From assembly GCA_016866235.1 (NCBI GenBank), contig VGMW01000005.1:1-64000 (forward strand): 64,000 nucleotides of DNA. Reading direction: 5' to 3'. Within the stretch, counting starts at the first letter, position 1, and each line of letters starts with the position of its first letter. A model generated the notes under the pieces. The model had not been told where the DNA came from. It was given only the letters and a program-made list of their open reading frames with translations, and made no database searches. Shown in pieces: positions 1 through 7,600 of the stretch. Both the position numbers and the translations under genes were made by a program. Source of the stretch: Bacteroidota bacterium. Lineage in GTDB: Bacteria; Bacteroidota; Bacteroidia; Cytophagales; Cyclobacteriaceae.

Positions 1-270
1 TGTTTTTGTTAAAGGATTGCCAGAATAGAATTGTGGGCCAGGCCAGGTATACGGAACTTTTACATCATATCCATCGAATTGAATAATATCATCTTTACCA
101 TCATTATCATAATCTAACTGTAAGAAACTTGCATATCCATCTACTACATCTAACCATTGGTTTGTCTTTACTAATGTTTGGGTATCTTTAGTTATCGGAA
201 GTATATCATCTTTTTCACAACTAATTAAAAGAGTTGATAAAATTAATATCGTTATTTTTAAGGTTTTCAT
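1..270 (-). CDS. Exported lipoprotein with VCBS/FG-GAP-like motif (3' end outside window)
   Basis: The frame is open from an ATG at 270 to the window edge (90 codons), so only the N-terminus is seen. It starts with a Lys-containing n-region, a hydrophobic stretch and the lipobox LLISC, so a lipoprotein signal peptide is clear. The segment DYDNDGKDDIIQFD, about 55 residues in, is the acidic Ca2+-binding-type motif of FG-GAP/VCBS repeat proteins, which are usually extracellular beta-propeller or adhesin-like proteins. The codons are very A+T-rich compared with genes right of 4.5 kb. The function cannot be told from this fragment. Lipoprotein: high confidence; VCBS-like: moderate. Confidence 0.75.
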   Translation of the reverse strand, partial: MKTLKITILILSTLLISCEKDDILPITKDTQTLVKTNQWLDVVDGYASFLQLDYDNDGKDDIIQFDGYDVKVPYTWPGPQFYSGNPLTKT

Positions 271-484
271 TCAAGTTTATTTTTTCTTAAAAATCAAATA
301 TAAAGCAATAACAAAAGTATGGAAATACCGGAAGACTTGAAAATAATTATGGAGGAGAACAAGTAAATCAAATTACTACCTCCTGCATATTTGATACGAA
401 GTTCAACCATTTATTTTCCTGATAGTCACATACTCAATCATTTTATTGTAGCTGCATCTTTCGTCTGTAAGGGGAGCACAAGAC

Positions 485-512
485 AAAAAGCTGCTGTAAA
501 AAGTAGCTTTTT
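485..512. terminator. Hairpin with A- and T-rich ends, possible bidirectional terminator
   Basis: An 11-bp stem (AAAAAGCTGCT / AGTAGCTTTTT, one G-T pair) closes a 6-base loop. The stem itself carries an A run and a T run, so it could terminate transcription in either direction. It lies between the YefM/YoeB module and whatever preceded it. Confidence 0.5.
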
Positions 513-545
513 GCATTTCTAAGCCAGACTCCATTCCCCTCTTCT

Positions 546-586
546 GGTGGCAATCAGGTGGCAACTCAGTTTTTCTGTGGTGGCAA
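546..586 (+). repeat. Three direct GGTGGCAA repeats, 11 and 22 bp apart
   Basis: Exact copies start at 546, 557 and 579. The offsets of 11 and 22 bp put them on the same DNA face. No gene function follows from this; they may be protein-binding sites (for example recombinase arm sites) or the relic of a coding repeat. Confidence 0.6.
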
Positions 587-795
587 CTTTTATCTAACAG
601 TTTTTTCAATCTGATTTATTGTCCAAGCCTTTATTAGCTCAGCTGTTTATCCCGTAAGTATGCGACGGATATGCGGGATTAATCAGAAGGTCCTTGGTTT
701 CCCGATACTTCGGGATCCAGGAGGAAGATTAGAATGAAATTTAAAAGGTCATACTTGGGAGGTCTCTCATTTTTATATTTGCATATTTGAAAATA

Positions 796-825
796 TGTAC
801 ATTATTTTGTACATAAATAAGTACA
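796..825. promoter_or_regulatory. YefM-type operator: three TGTACA boxes, 12-bp phased
   Basis: TGTACA occurs at 796-801 and 808-813, and AGTACA (one mismatch) at 820-825, each 12 bp from the next. The E. coli YefM operator is known to use palindromes with a TGTACA core, so these boxes immediately before the antitoxin start are the expected autoregulatory site. They also argue against the in-frame ATG at 795 as the real start, because translation from there would run through the operator. Confidence 0.75.
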
Positions 826-830
826 CTAAT

Positions 831-1085
831 ATGTTAACAACGACACTTTCAGACTTTAGAAAAGATATCAAAACCTACCTCGATAAGGTTACCCAAAGCT
901 TTGAAACGCTCATCATTAATCGGGGAAAAGACAGCGGAGTGGTCATCATCTCGCTCGAAGAATACAACGCATTAAAAAGTACGCAACATGAGTTGTCTTC
1001 CCGCATCAATCAGCAACGATTGGATGAATCTATAAAGGCACTGAAATCAGGTAATAAATTGGTTAAAAAAATAGCCGATAGATGA
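831..1085 (+). CDS. yefM: Antitoxin of the YefM/Phd family
   Basis: An 84-residue antitoxin paired with the downstream YoeB-type toxin. The N-terminus (LTTTLSDFRKDIKTYLDKV) is the DNA-binding Phd/YefM fold, followed by the family-typical INRGKDSGVVIISLEEYNAL segment; the tail past about residue 50 is charged and probably disordered until it binds toxin. The ATG at 831 is chosen because it gives the normal family N-terminus and lies just after the operator boxes; an ATG at 795 in frame is inside the operator. Its stop overlaps the toxin start (ATGA), as is usual for translationally coupled toxin-antitoxin pairs. Autorepression by the YefM-YoeB complex is expected from the family. Confidence 0.9.
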   Translation: MLTTTLSDFRKDIKTYLDKVTQSFETLIINRGKDSGVVIISLEEYNALKSTQHELSSRINQQRLDESIKALKSGNKLVKKIADR

Positions 1086-1339
1086 AATTTGTATTTACCG
1101 AACTATCATGGGAAGATTATCATTTCTGGCAGAAAAATGACAAGCAAAAACTTAAGCGCATCAATGAGTTGTTGAAAGATATTTCACGGAACCATTACGA
1201 GGGCATAGGGAAGCCCGAACCATTAAGATTTAATTATTCCGGATTTTGGTCAAGGCGAATAGATGAAGAGCACAGGTTAATCTACAGGGTTGTAGAGGAT
1301 GAGATCCAAATTGTCAAATGTCGCTTTCATTATGACTGA
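1082..1339 (+). CDS. yoeB: YoeB-type ribosome-dependent mRNA interferase toxin
   Basis: 85 residues, the usual length of YoeB. Family landmarks are present: RINELLKDISR, GIGKPEPLRFNYSGFWSRRI and EEHRLIYRV. The catalytic residues known from E. coli YoeB fall at identical numbers: Glu46, Arg65 and His83, followed by the C-terminal Tyr84. The toxin is therefore probably active; it would cleave mRNA in the ribosomal A site when YefM is degraded. It overlaps the antitoxin by 4 bp. Its intactness contrasts with the pseudogenes on its right. Confidence 0.93.
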   Translation: MKFVFTELSWEDYHFWQKNDKQKLKRINELLKDISRNHYEGIGKPEPLRFNYSGFWSRRIDEEHRLIYRVVEDEIQIVKCRFHYD

Positions 1340-1411
1340 AATGTGTAAAGGCGCATCTCTACTGAATAGGTGGAGCTAAATCTTCTAAAAAGGCCTGTTT
1401 TTTATGGCCTC

Positions 1412-1645
1412 ATGCTACTCATCTATATCTTATAATCAACCTCAGCAGACAAATATTATGTCGGCTATACCACCGACTATCTTAAGAAGCTTGAAGATCA
1501 CAACAGCCAGGAATTTTTCATCACCTACACGTCCAAGCACAGGGCATGGGTACGCTCAGCTGTTTTTTAGGTCGGCCATAATGAATCCGTGGCAGTCAGA
1601 ATCGAACGTTACATTAAGAAACAGAATAATCTCCGGCTCACCTAA
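1412..1645 (+). pseudogene. GIY-YIG endonuclease-like gene with two in-frame stops
   Basis: Reading from the ATG at 1412 in one frame gives MLLIYIL, a TAA stop (1433-1435), SADKYYVGYTTDYLKKLEDH, then TYTSKHRAWVRSAVF, a TAG stop (1568-1570), VGHNESVAVRIERYIKKQ and a final TAA. This is the compact GIY-YIG domain of the UPF0213/UvrC-like nucleases: YIL-x(n)-YYVGYT is the GIY-YIG pair, TSKHR and the Glu of RIERYIKKQ follow at normal spacing. Both stops can be single-base changes (a Tyr and probably a Glu/Phe-region codon), with no frameshift, so decay looks recent. It is probably non-functional. Confidence 0.85.
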
Positions 1646-1897
1646 TTTGGTGACCATTAGGTGGTCACCTCCTGGACTTTTGTAAAGGCCTGAAGAAATC
1701 AAATGAAGGGTGTCACGATAGGCCGGAATGACACATGAGGGGGTCCATAATATTCGGAACGTCAAAACCTTAATTAGAGCACATCCTGAAAATTGGTCCG
1801 AAATAAAATGAGGGCAATATCTCCGGAATGGAGTCAGCTTCTCCCTAATTAGGAGTCATTTTGTTTGTAAGCTATGTGAATGATTGCCGGTATGATT
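1646..1897. other. Intergenic stretch with two small inverted repeats
   Basis: No gene. GGTGACC/GGTCACC form a 7-bp stem with 7-base loop at 1649-1669, and GTGTCA/TGACAC form a 6-bp stem at 1710-1734. Neither is followed by a T run, so they are not obvious terminators. Confidence 0.5.
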
Positions 1898-2728
1898 TCA
1901 TTTCTTTTTGATTCTCTTACCTTTTTTAATCGGCGCCAAAAAATTATCCCCAGTTACAACACTTTTTCCTGTTTTTGCTTCCAATTCTTTGCGAGCATTT
2001 TTTGCTATGGCCCCACCTTTTTTGCCCGCCCTCGCATTTCCAAGAATTCCCTTGGCCTGCTCGGTTTCTGCAATCTGACGTGTGGATAGTTAGGCTAGTG
2101 CCGTAAACAGTAATTCGGCTTCACTCATGTGATCCCGAAGATTTTGAGATTTTAAACCTTTTAATTTTTTGTGGCTTTTAACGGTGAGTCCGGTCCATTC
2201 CTGATGAATAATATTTGTCAATAGTGCAAACTCATCTTTTTCAGTTACTCCACTTCCTTTCCAATAGTCGGTTAATTTATTTAGGGTTTCCTGACCCGTC
2301 ATGCGTTGCTGAATCCACTGCTCACTTCGACCCTTGTTTTTCCAGTTTTCGCGGGCCCGGTCTATGCTTAAACTCGGATCTTGTATTTCTTGTAAACGCT
2401 CGTAACCCACTTTAGCCAACCATTGTTTAAAGGGTTCAGCTTTTGGGGAGGGAATGGATTGGATGACCCTGAATACTTGTTCCACATTTCCCGCAAGGGT
2501 TTTACGATTTTTACCGTTGCTGAGCATATCTACCTGGGGACAATTTGTCCCTATGTAGGTATTTAACTCGTAATCCCTTTTTCGCATCTTTTTCAGATAA
2601 TCTGTGGGATTTGAAGAATCGGTCAACGCCCCCACGATATCAACCAAAGAAAAATACCAAACCTCAGTCTCCGCATCATAAAATCTGCGGATCTGACTAT
2701 TTTCAAAAACGGTAACTTCTTTACTCAT
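1898..2728 (-). pseudogene. DinD/BRO-N antirepressor-like protein split by an in-frame TAA
   Basis: The ATG at 2728 opens a 212-residue frame ending in HMSEAELLFTALA and a TAA at 2092-2090. The same frame continues for 64 more codons (LSTRQIAETEQAKGILG, then AGKKGGAIAKNARKELEAKT) to a TGA at 1900-1898. Together they give 276 residues, matching the length and layout of the DNA-damage-inducible protein D/BRO-N family: N-terminal BRO-N domain (RRFYDAETEVWYFSLVDIV), central helical region, and the C-terminal TGKSVVTGDNFL motif. One sense-to-stop change at the position of a conserved Glu explains the break. The 212-residue product might still fold. Such genes are typical of phage and mobile-element regulation. 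Confidence 0.8.
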
Positions 2729-2790
2729 TAGTAGGATAATTTTTTTTCTTTTTTTTCAACTTAAACTATAGGTTTCTATCTTATCAATCT

Positions 2791-3189
2791 TCAATTATTT
2801 GTTTCTAACCTGACCCCGTACTCCAACTGTTTATCATCATTGTTGAAGGGGTGGCTGTGGTATCGTTCTACTGTTTCTTCAATCAAGTGATGTGTTTCTT
2901 TCTCCCTTTTGGTATTTTATGGGTGTCATAAAGTTTATCAGGTTTCTTGGATAGTTTTTGTATCCCCCATTAAAATTGAAAAGTGCAATGGCGGGGTTTC
3001 TCCTTCCGTTGATTCGACATGGAATAATCCATTCTTCTTCCATGATACCTCGCTCGGAACTTTACTCAAATTAAGACTACCCTTTTGTAGTCTTGTAATC
3101 GAAGCCTTAAGTAAAAAATAGGCGTCCAATAGATCATGGATAAAGGTTTCTCTATCTAATTTTTTGACCAAATCCTTTAAACAGTTTTA
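2791..3189 (-). pseudogene. Frameshifted remnant of an unidentified protein gene
   Basis: On the minus strand a frame with good coding character runs from about 3189 (KKLDRETFIHDLLDAYFLL onward) to a TGA near 2938. Coding-like sequence then appears in another frame for about 20 codons and returns to the first frame as ETHHLIEETVERYHSHPF, ending NNDDKQLEYGVRLETNN at a TGA (2793-2791). Two compensating frameshifts would restore about 130 residues. There is no good start (TTG at 3171 at best). I do not recognise the family. Confidence 0.4.
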
Positions 3190-3567
3190 TATAAGGGCTA
3201 CGCTCATCTTTTCAAATTGAATCAACACCTAGATGACTCAGTAGATTTGAACGTAAACTGGCACCGTAAAGAGATCAGTACACCAAACACCGTGAGATTG
3301 CATGGTTTTAGAAACTTTCCTACAACCCTAAATTTAACGCTTAATTCTTTTTTTGCCTACGTGGGAAACCTGCCCGATTGGATAAATGCCTTTTGTCCGG
3401 TATTATAAAAATGGTCGCCAAAGGCGTCATTTCGGTTATCAAGGTATTCCCGCAAGATCCTATTGTGGAGTAGTAGTTCTCTGGCAAATTAACCATGTCG
3501 GATTTAAGTCAGACGAATTGACCAGGATTACATGGCAATTAAAAAGAGGGAAGCAATGGCAAATATT
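3190..3567. other. Gene-free or decayed stretch
   Basis: No intact gene. A minus-strand segment around 3365-3480 reads like protein (NRILREYLDNRNDAFGDHFY) but lacks a start and stops quickly; it may be another relic. A plus-strand frame at 3386-3757 overlaps the membrane-protein gene antisense and is not supported. Confidence 0.4.
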
Positions 3568-4485
3568 TTATTTCGACCTAATCGTTTCTTTCTCTTCGAA
3601 TTGGCTGTGGATGTACATGATCAGCAGTCCGAAGACTACAGCCCCTACAATTAAGATATTGTTTAATATTCCTTCAACGGAAAATGAGACCTTAATAAGG
3701 ATGGTTGAAATTACAAAGCCGGAATTCCGAATAATAGTATGGAATTTATCAGAATAGAAAAAAGAAGCCAGGAGAATGAGGACATCAACCGATATAAGGA
3801 TGGTAAAAAATTCTTCAAAGAATATATTGTTGACGTTTATCAACGCGTCAATGCCCGATAGGTAATCCATAGACGCTGCTTCAATCCAATTCCAAAAAGA
3901 GTAAAGGGCAAGGAGGAGCATCATCGGAACAAGAAGAATGGAGATTGATTTTTTAAGTAAAATAAAATCACTTGTCTTTTTCTCAAGTTGCCCGGAGGTT
4001 TCCTGTTGAACCGGCTCTCTCTTAAGTATTTTGTGGTAGAAAAGATAAATCAGAGAATATATGATCAATGAAGTCACAACATCGTAGGTGAATTGAAGGT
4101 CATGATCATTTTCAAACCAAGGTAAGGATAGTTCTAAGGTGCCTATATCTTTAAAAATTCTTCTAATCACGATCAAGGTTATGATTTCATATTGCTTACC
4201 GATATAAAAAGAGGTCGACTTCGGTAGGTAAAAAATTAACAAATAGACTTCATAGACCAGGATGAAAGAGAAAGGCGTATAAATCGCGGAAATTGGACTG
4301 GTTAGGAATCGTGATTCAGCGGTTACAAAACCAAAATGAACCAATAAAATCAGTAATAGATGGGCTAAATAGCTACTTATGGCTACTATAAGAATGGCTC
4401 GCTCACCCCAAAATCTTGATTTTTGGGATAGAAACAAGTGAAATAGCTTGCCAATAATGACTTCAGCTCTTGAGTGAAAATTCAT
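3568..4485 (-). CDS. Uncharacterised integral membrane protein
   Basis: 305 residues from an ATG at 4485. About seven hydrophobic segments are visible (near residues 30-54, 64-88, 102-112, 135-152, 178-198, 220-240 and 260-292), separated by a charged cytoplasmic-looking linker (KREPVQQETSGQLEKKTSD, about residue 157-175). The C-terminus is charged (SQFEEKETIRSK). No catalytic or transport motif is recognised. It stands alone, about 100 bp upstream-facing from the SSS symporter gene's 3' end, on the same strand. It could belong to the island or to the ancestral chromosome. Confidence 0.7.
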   Translation of the reverse strand: MNFHSRAEVIIGKLFHLFLSQKSRFWGERAILIVAISSYLAHLLLILLVHFGFVTAESRFLTSPISAIYTPFSFILVYEVYLLIFYLPKSTSFYIGKQYEIITLIVIRRIFKDIGTLELSLPWFENDHDLQFTYDVVTSLIIYSLIYLFYHKILKREPVQQETSGQLEKKTSDFILLKKSISILLVPMMLLLALYSFWNWIEAASMDYLSGIDALINVNNIFFEEFFTILISVDVLILLASFFYSDKFHTIIRNSGFVISTILIKVSFSVEGILNNILIVGAVVFGLLIMYIHSQFEEKETIRSK

Positions 4486-4586
4486 TAACTAAATGTAATG
4501 AAACTAACCCAATATCAATTTCATCACCGATGCCTGACAACCCGCGGAATTTTTCAATCCCAGTTGTCCCGCTTCCCAATAACTTA

Positions 4587-6356
4587 TCAAGCGAAATAGT
4601 ACATCGACCATGTCATGATCGCGGCAAGTAACGAACTCCACCACCTTACACCATCCCTAAATGGTGACTTACCGGTTAAGGCTATCAAACTTATTAATGC
4701 AACTGGCCATGCCATTAAACGGGTTGGAATATTTGCCATAAATATTAAGGAAATACCAGTTAGCTGAATCATGGTATACCATAGGAGTGGTGCAGCTGAC
4801 CTTATATTCCACTCAGTGAACCCCACAACATTTTCACGACTATCCCTGGCGGTAAGTGTCATCAAAACCTGAATACCCACACACAAAACAAATACGACGA
4901 AAACCCTGTGAAGGAAGTTAAGTTCCAATCCGAAAAGGGCACGCCATGGTGGAAATTCTGAAAGCCATTCAGCGTATAGAATTTCTACCAAAACACTCAA
5001 AATGGGAGCGGCCATAATTGCTACTGTAGCAGAAATCCTATGAACACGCGTCCATAAAATGCCGAGTAGAAAAGCTGAAACAATACCTGGCTTAAAATAG
5101 GAGGTGTTTCGGGATAAGGTGAGAAAAAAATTTCCATCCGAACCCGGATCAAAACTCCACCAAGCCAGACCTCCACCCATAATACATGTTGCTACAACTG
5201 AGTACCGTCCAATTCGAACGAGCTGACGGTCGCTGGCACCAGGATTTGAGTGACGCTGATATAGATCGACAGCTACGATGGTCGATAAGGAATTGAGCAT
5301 GGAATATATGCTGGAGAAAATAGCTCCAATAAATCCAGTAAGTATTAATCCAATAAGTCCGAATCCCTGCGGCACCACCTGAGTGAGCAAATAAATAAAT
5401 GCATCATCTGGTTTCACCACCGTCTGAGCAAACCTTGTTTTGAACAGATAGGCTGCAGCGACACCTGCTGAAATTGAAAAGAAGGGGATGGTCAGTTTCA
5501 GAAAACCGGCAGCAATGGCACCGAGTTGAGCGTCGCGGTCGCTTCGTGCCGCGAGTGCACGCTGAACTTCAAACTGATTCGTTGTCCAGAAAAATCCATG
5601 AAGTACCAATAGCCCGCTAAAAACTCCGGTCCATGGCAGGTCAGGGTGGTCGCTTGGGAGATAAAGTTTCATTTTATCCATACCCTCGGTAGAGGCATCC
5701 AATTTTAAAAGACCTGTAAATCCTCCTATTTCAGGTTGTAGTAAAGTGCACAATCCAACAGTGATCACGGTCAAAACCATTAGGATGGTGATGATGTTTT
5801 CGGCTTTGACAACGGCATGCATCCCACCAAACAAGACGAGTAAACAGGATACCGATGAAATAAGTACAATCCCTTGCAGATAAGTGGGCTGGTAGGCCGT
5901 CCCCCCGAATAGTAATCCAAGTTGTCGGCTGCCTATGTATAAACCTCCAACCAATAAAATAATAATGATCGCCAGTAAGAGAAAGGTGTAGAGGATGCGA
6001 GCAGATTCATTATAACGATCGCCCAAAAACTGTGACAAGGTAAAAGCATTGTGTCGTCGGTAAGCAGGAATGAAGAGGTGGCACAAGGTAAGGATGGCCG
6101 GTATGGCAAGCAGTTCATAATGGCTTTGTGCGAATCCAATGGAATATCCGATGCCCAGCATACCAATGATTTGACTAAGGCTAACGTTGGTGCCGTAGAT
6201 CGAACCAGCCACCGACCACCACGGCAGATTTCTGCCGGCCATAAAGTATTCGGATGCGTTTTCTTCTTGTTTAGCGTTGCGGACCCCGGCATAGACGAGC
6301 GATGCCAATCCGGCTGCCAGGATTATGATGTCTGCGACTTTTAGCGATGCAATCAT
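4587..6356 (-). CDS. Sodium:solute symporter (SSS family)
   Basis: 589 residues with 13-14 predicted membrane helices, a Na+-coupled importer of the SSS/SGLT family. Diagnostic segments: YFMAGRNLPWWSVAGSIYGTN, the family's first conserved block, then GGLYIGSRQLGLLFGG, and FFWTTNQFEVQRALAARSD, the conserved W-x-x-N-Q-x-x-x-QR block of the sugar/SGLT branch. The start at 6356 (MIASLKVADIII) is preferred over a frame extending to 6440, because the extension would overlap the upstream monooxygenase gene and adds no membrane character. It lies 16 bp behind that gene, so the two are one operon; the substrate is probably what the monooxygenase uses. The substrate itself cannot be read from sequence. 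Confidence 0.88.
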   Translation of the reverse strand: MIASLKVADIIILAAGLASLVYAGVRNAKQEENASEYFMAGRNLPWWSVAGSIYGTNVSLSQIIGMLGIGYSIGFAQSHYELLAIPAILTLCHLFIPAYRRHNAFTLSQFLGDRYNESARILYTFLLLAIIIILLVGGLYIGSRQLGLLFGGTAYQPTYLQGIVLISSVSCLLVLFGGMHAVVKAENIITILMVLTVITVGLCTLLQPEIGGFTGLLKLDASTEGMDKMKLYLPSDHPDLPWTGVFSGLLVLHGFFWTTNQFEVQRALAARSDRDAQLGAIAAGFLKLTIPFFSISAGVAAAYLFKTRFAQTVVKPDDAFIYLLTQVVPQGFGLIGLILTGFIGAIFSSIYSMLNSLSTIVAVDLYQRHSNPGASDRQLVRIGRYSVVATCIMGGGLAWWSFDPGSDGNFFLTLSRNTSYFKPGIVSAFLLGILWTRVHRISATVAIMAAPILSVLVEILYAEWLSEFPPWRALFGLELNFLHRVFVVFVLCVGIQVLMTLTARDSRENVVGFTEWNIRSAAPLLWYTMIQLTGISLIFMANIPTRLMAWPVALISLIALTGKSPFRDGVRWWSSLLAAIMTWSMYYFA

Positions 6357-6372
6357 AGGTGCAGTATCCGTA

Positions 6373-7485
6373 CTAGTCGATCCGTCCTTGAAGGCGATTG
6401 AGTTTCGCCTTCGGAAGTTTAGGCAACACCCATTTTGCAAAGTGCTGAGCTTCCTCCATCAACGGATATCCGGAAAGGATGAAAGCACGGATGCCCATAT
6501 CCATGTAGCGTTCCATTTTTTCTAATACCTGTTGGGGATTGCCTACGATGGCGCCACCGCATCCACTTCGGGCTCTACCGATTCCCATCCACAAATTTGG
6601 TTCTACAAAATCATCGCTATCCCCCATAGTCGAACGAACCTCATCCTGTCGCTGTACGCCAGCCGATTGACTATCCTGTGCCAGGTGCTTGAGGTTAAAC
6701 CCTGTTGGATCAAACCGACTCATGATGTGTTTGGCGTACAACCTGGCTTCGAGTTCAGTTTCCCGAACAATCACATGAATCCGAAGACCAAAGTCTATTG
6801 CTCTGCCACACATTTCAGCCCTGTAAGACATTTCCTTAATGGTGGCTTGAATGGAGTCCTCTGGTTCGGGCCACATTAGAAATACATCGCATTGGCGTGC
6901 AGCAACCTCTTTTGAGCCTGGTGAAATGCCTCCAAAATAAAGTAGTGGCCCACCATTTTTTTGAAATGGTTTAACCGGTGAAGCATTCAAACTAAAAGAG
7001 GGGTATACATTACCCTTATGTTCAATTCGATCAGAAGTCCAGGCTTGACGAAGAATGCTGATGACTTCGTTGCAACGTTCATACCGCAGATTATGGTCTT
7101 CTTTCAGACCTGGAAGATCAGAATTGATAATGTTTACGGTGAGTCGTCCATGGAGCATATGGTCGAGTGTAGCCAGATGCCTGGCGAGCATCGGCGGGTG
7201 GATTTCACCAGTCCGTACTGCAGTGAGTAAATTGATTTGTTTGGTCTGAACGGCAGCAGCGGCTGCAAATGGAAGCGTCTCCTGTCCGTCCATGTAAGAA
7301 GTTGGTAACAAAATATTATCGTATCCCAATCGATCGGCCAGCTGGATGATCTCCAAGCAGTGTTGGAAAGTACTTTTTCGGTCTGGATCCGGAACCCCTA
7401 AAAATGCAGTATCTCCACCGCAAAGGTCATCGAACCAACCAATTTCACATACACGTTCGCGGGTTCTGATTTTGTTTGAGGTCAT
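6373..7485 (-). CDS. LLM-class flavin-dependent monooxygenase, SsuD-like
   Basis: 370 residues of the bacterial luciferase-like family, nearest in layout to alkanesulfonate monooxygenase SsuD: TIM barrel with ADRLGYDNILLPTSY, LARHLATLDHMLHGRL, NIINSDLPG, and the late SRFDPTGFNLKHLAQ and GNPQQVLEKMERYMDMGI segments. SsuD-type enzymes use FMNH2 and O2 to cleave C-S bonds of sulfonates to an aldehyde and sulfite. No flavin reductase or ABC sulfonate importer is nearby; the only partner is the SSS symporter 16 bp downstream. That suggests uptake and oxidation of an organosulfur compound or another small substrate, which is inference. Confidence 0.85.
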   Translation of the reverse strand: MTSNKIRTRERVCEIGWFDDLCGGDTAFLGVPDPDRKSTFQHCLEIIQLADRLGYDNILLPTSYMDGQETLPFAAAAAVQTKQINLLTAVRTGEIHPPMLARHLATLDHMLHGRLTVNIINSDLPGLKEDHNLRYERCNEVISILRQAWTSDRIEHKGNVYPSFSLNASPVKPFQKNGGPLLYFGGISPGSKEVAARQCDVFLMWPEPEDSIQATIKEMSYRAEMCGRAIDFGLRIHVIVRETELEARLYAKHIMSRFDPTGFNLKHLAQDSQSAGVQRQDEVRSTMGDSDDFVEPNLWMGIGRARSGCGGAIVGNPQQVLEKMERYMDMGIRAFILSGYPLMEEAQHFAKWVLPKLPKAKLNRLQGRID

Positions 7486-7600
7486 TTATAAAAATAAGTT
7501 AGGAAGATAGTCAATGAATGTTAAATCAACACCAGGGTTAAATCGCCAAATAAGTTTCCGATTGACTATCTTCAAATTCTAAATTAAAAACCAAGACGAC

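Larger units (their letters stand above)
271..795. other. Gene-poor stretch with hairpin, short repeats and tRNA-like scraps
   Basis: No convincing gene in about 520 bases. It contains a strong hairpin (485-512), three direct GGTGGCAA copies (546-586), a D-arm-like TTAGCTCAGCTG (634-645) and an anticodon/T-arm-like stretch (679-700) that do not assemble into a tRNA, and inverted CCCGA/TCGGG repeats around 701-716. A 68-codon minus-strand frame at 403-609 crosses the hairpin and the repeats and has no recognisable protein character. Confidence 0.6.

Noticed and set aside
403-609. 68-codon minus-strand open frame
   Set aside because: It spans the hairpin at 485-512 and the GGTGGCAA repeats, has no domain or signal and no partner; probably chance.
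634-720. A tRNA gene
   Set aside because: D-arm and T-arm-like pieces exist but there is no acceptor stem or normal anticodon arm, and the T loop is interrupted by an inverted repeat; kept only as a possible relic.
795-830. Upstream in-frame ATG for the YefM-type antitoxin
   Set aside because: It would translate the TGTACA operator boxes and adds 12 residues not found in the family; ATG 831 is better.
3386-3757. 123-codon plus-strand frame at the end of the membrane-protein gene
   Set aside because: Its second half is antisense to a gene with clear membrane helices; the first half is not recognisable.
5933-6344. Open frames on both strands within the SSS and neighbouring genes
   Set aside because: Shadows of the symporter frame; no domain, signal or separate promoter.
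6357-6440. N-terminal extension of the SSS symporter
   Set aside because: It overlaps the 3' end of the monooxygenase gene and has no membrane or signal character; MIASLK at 6356 is the natural start.
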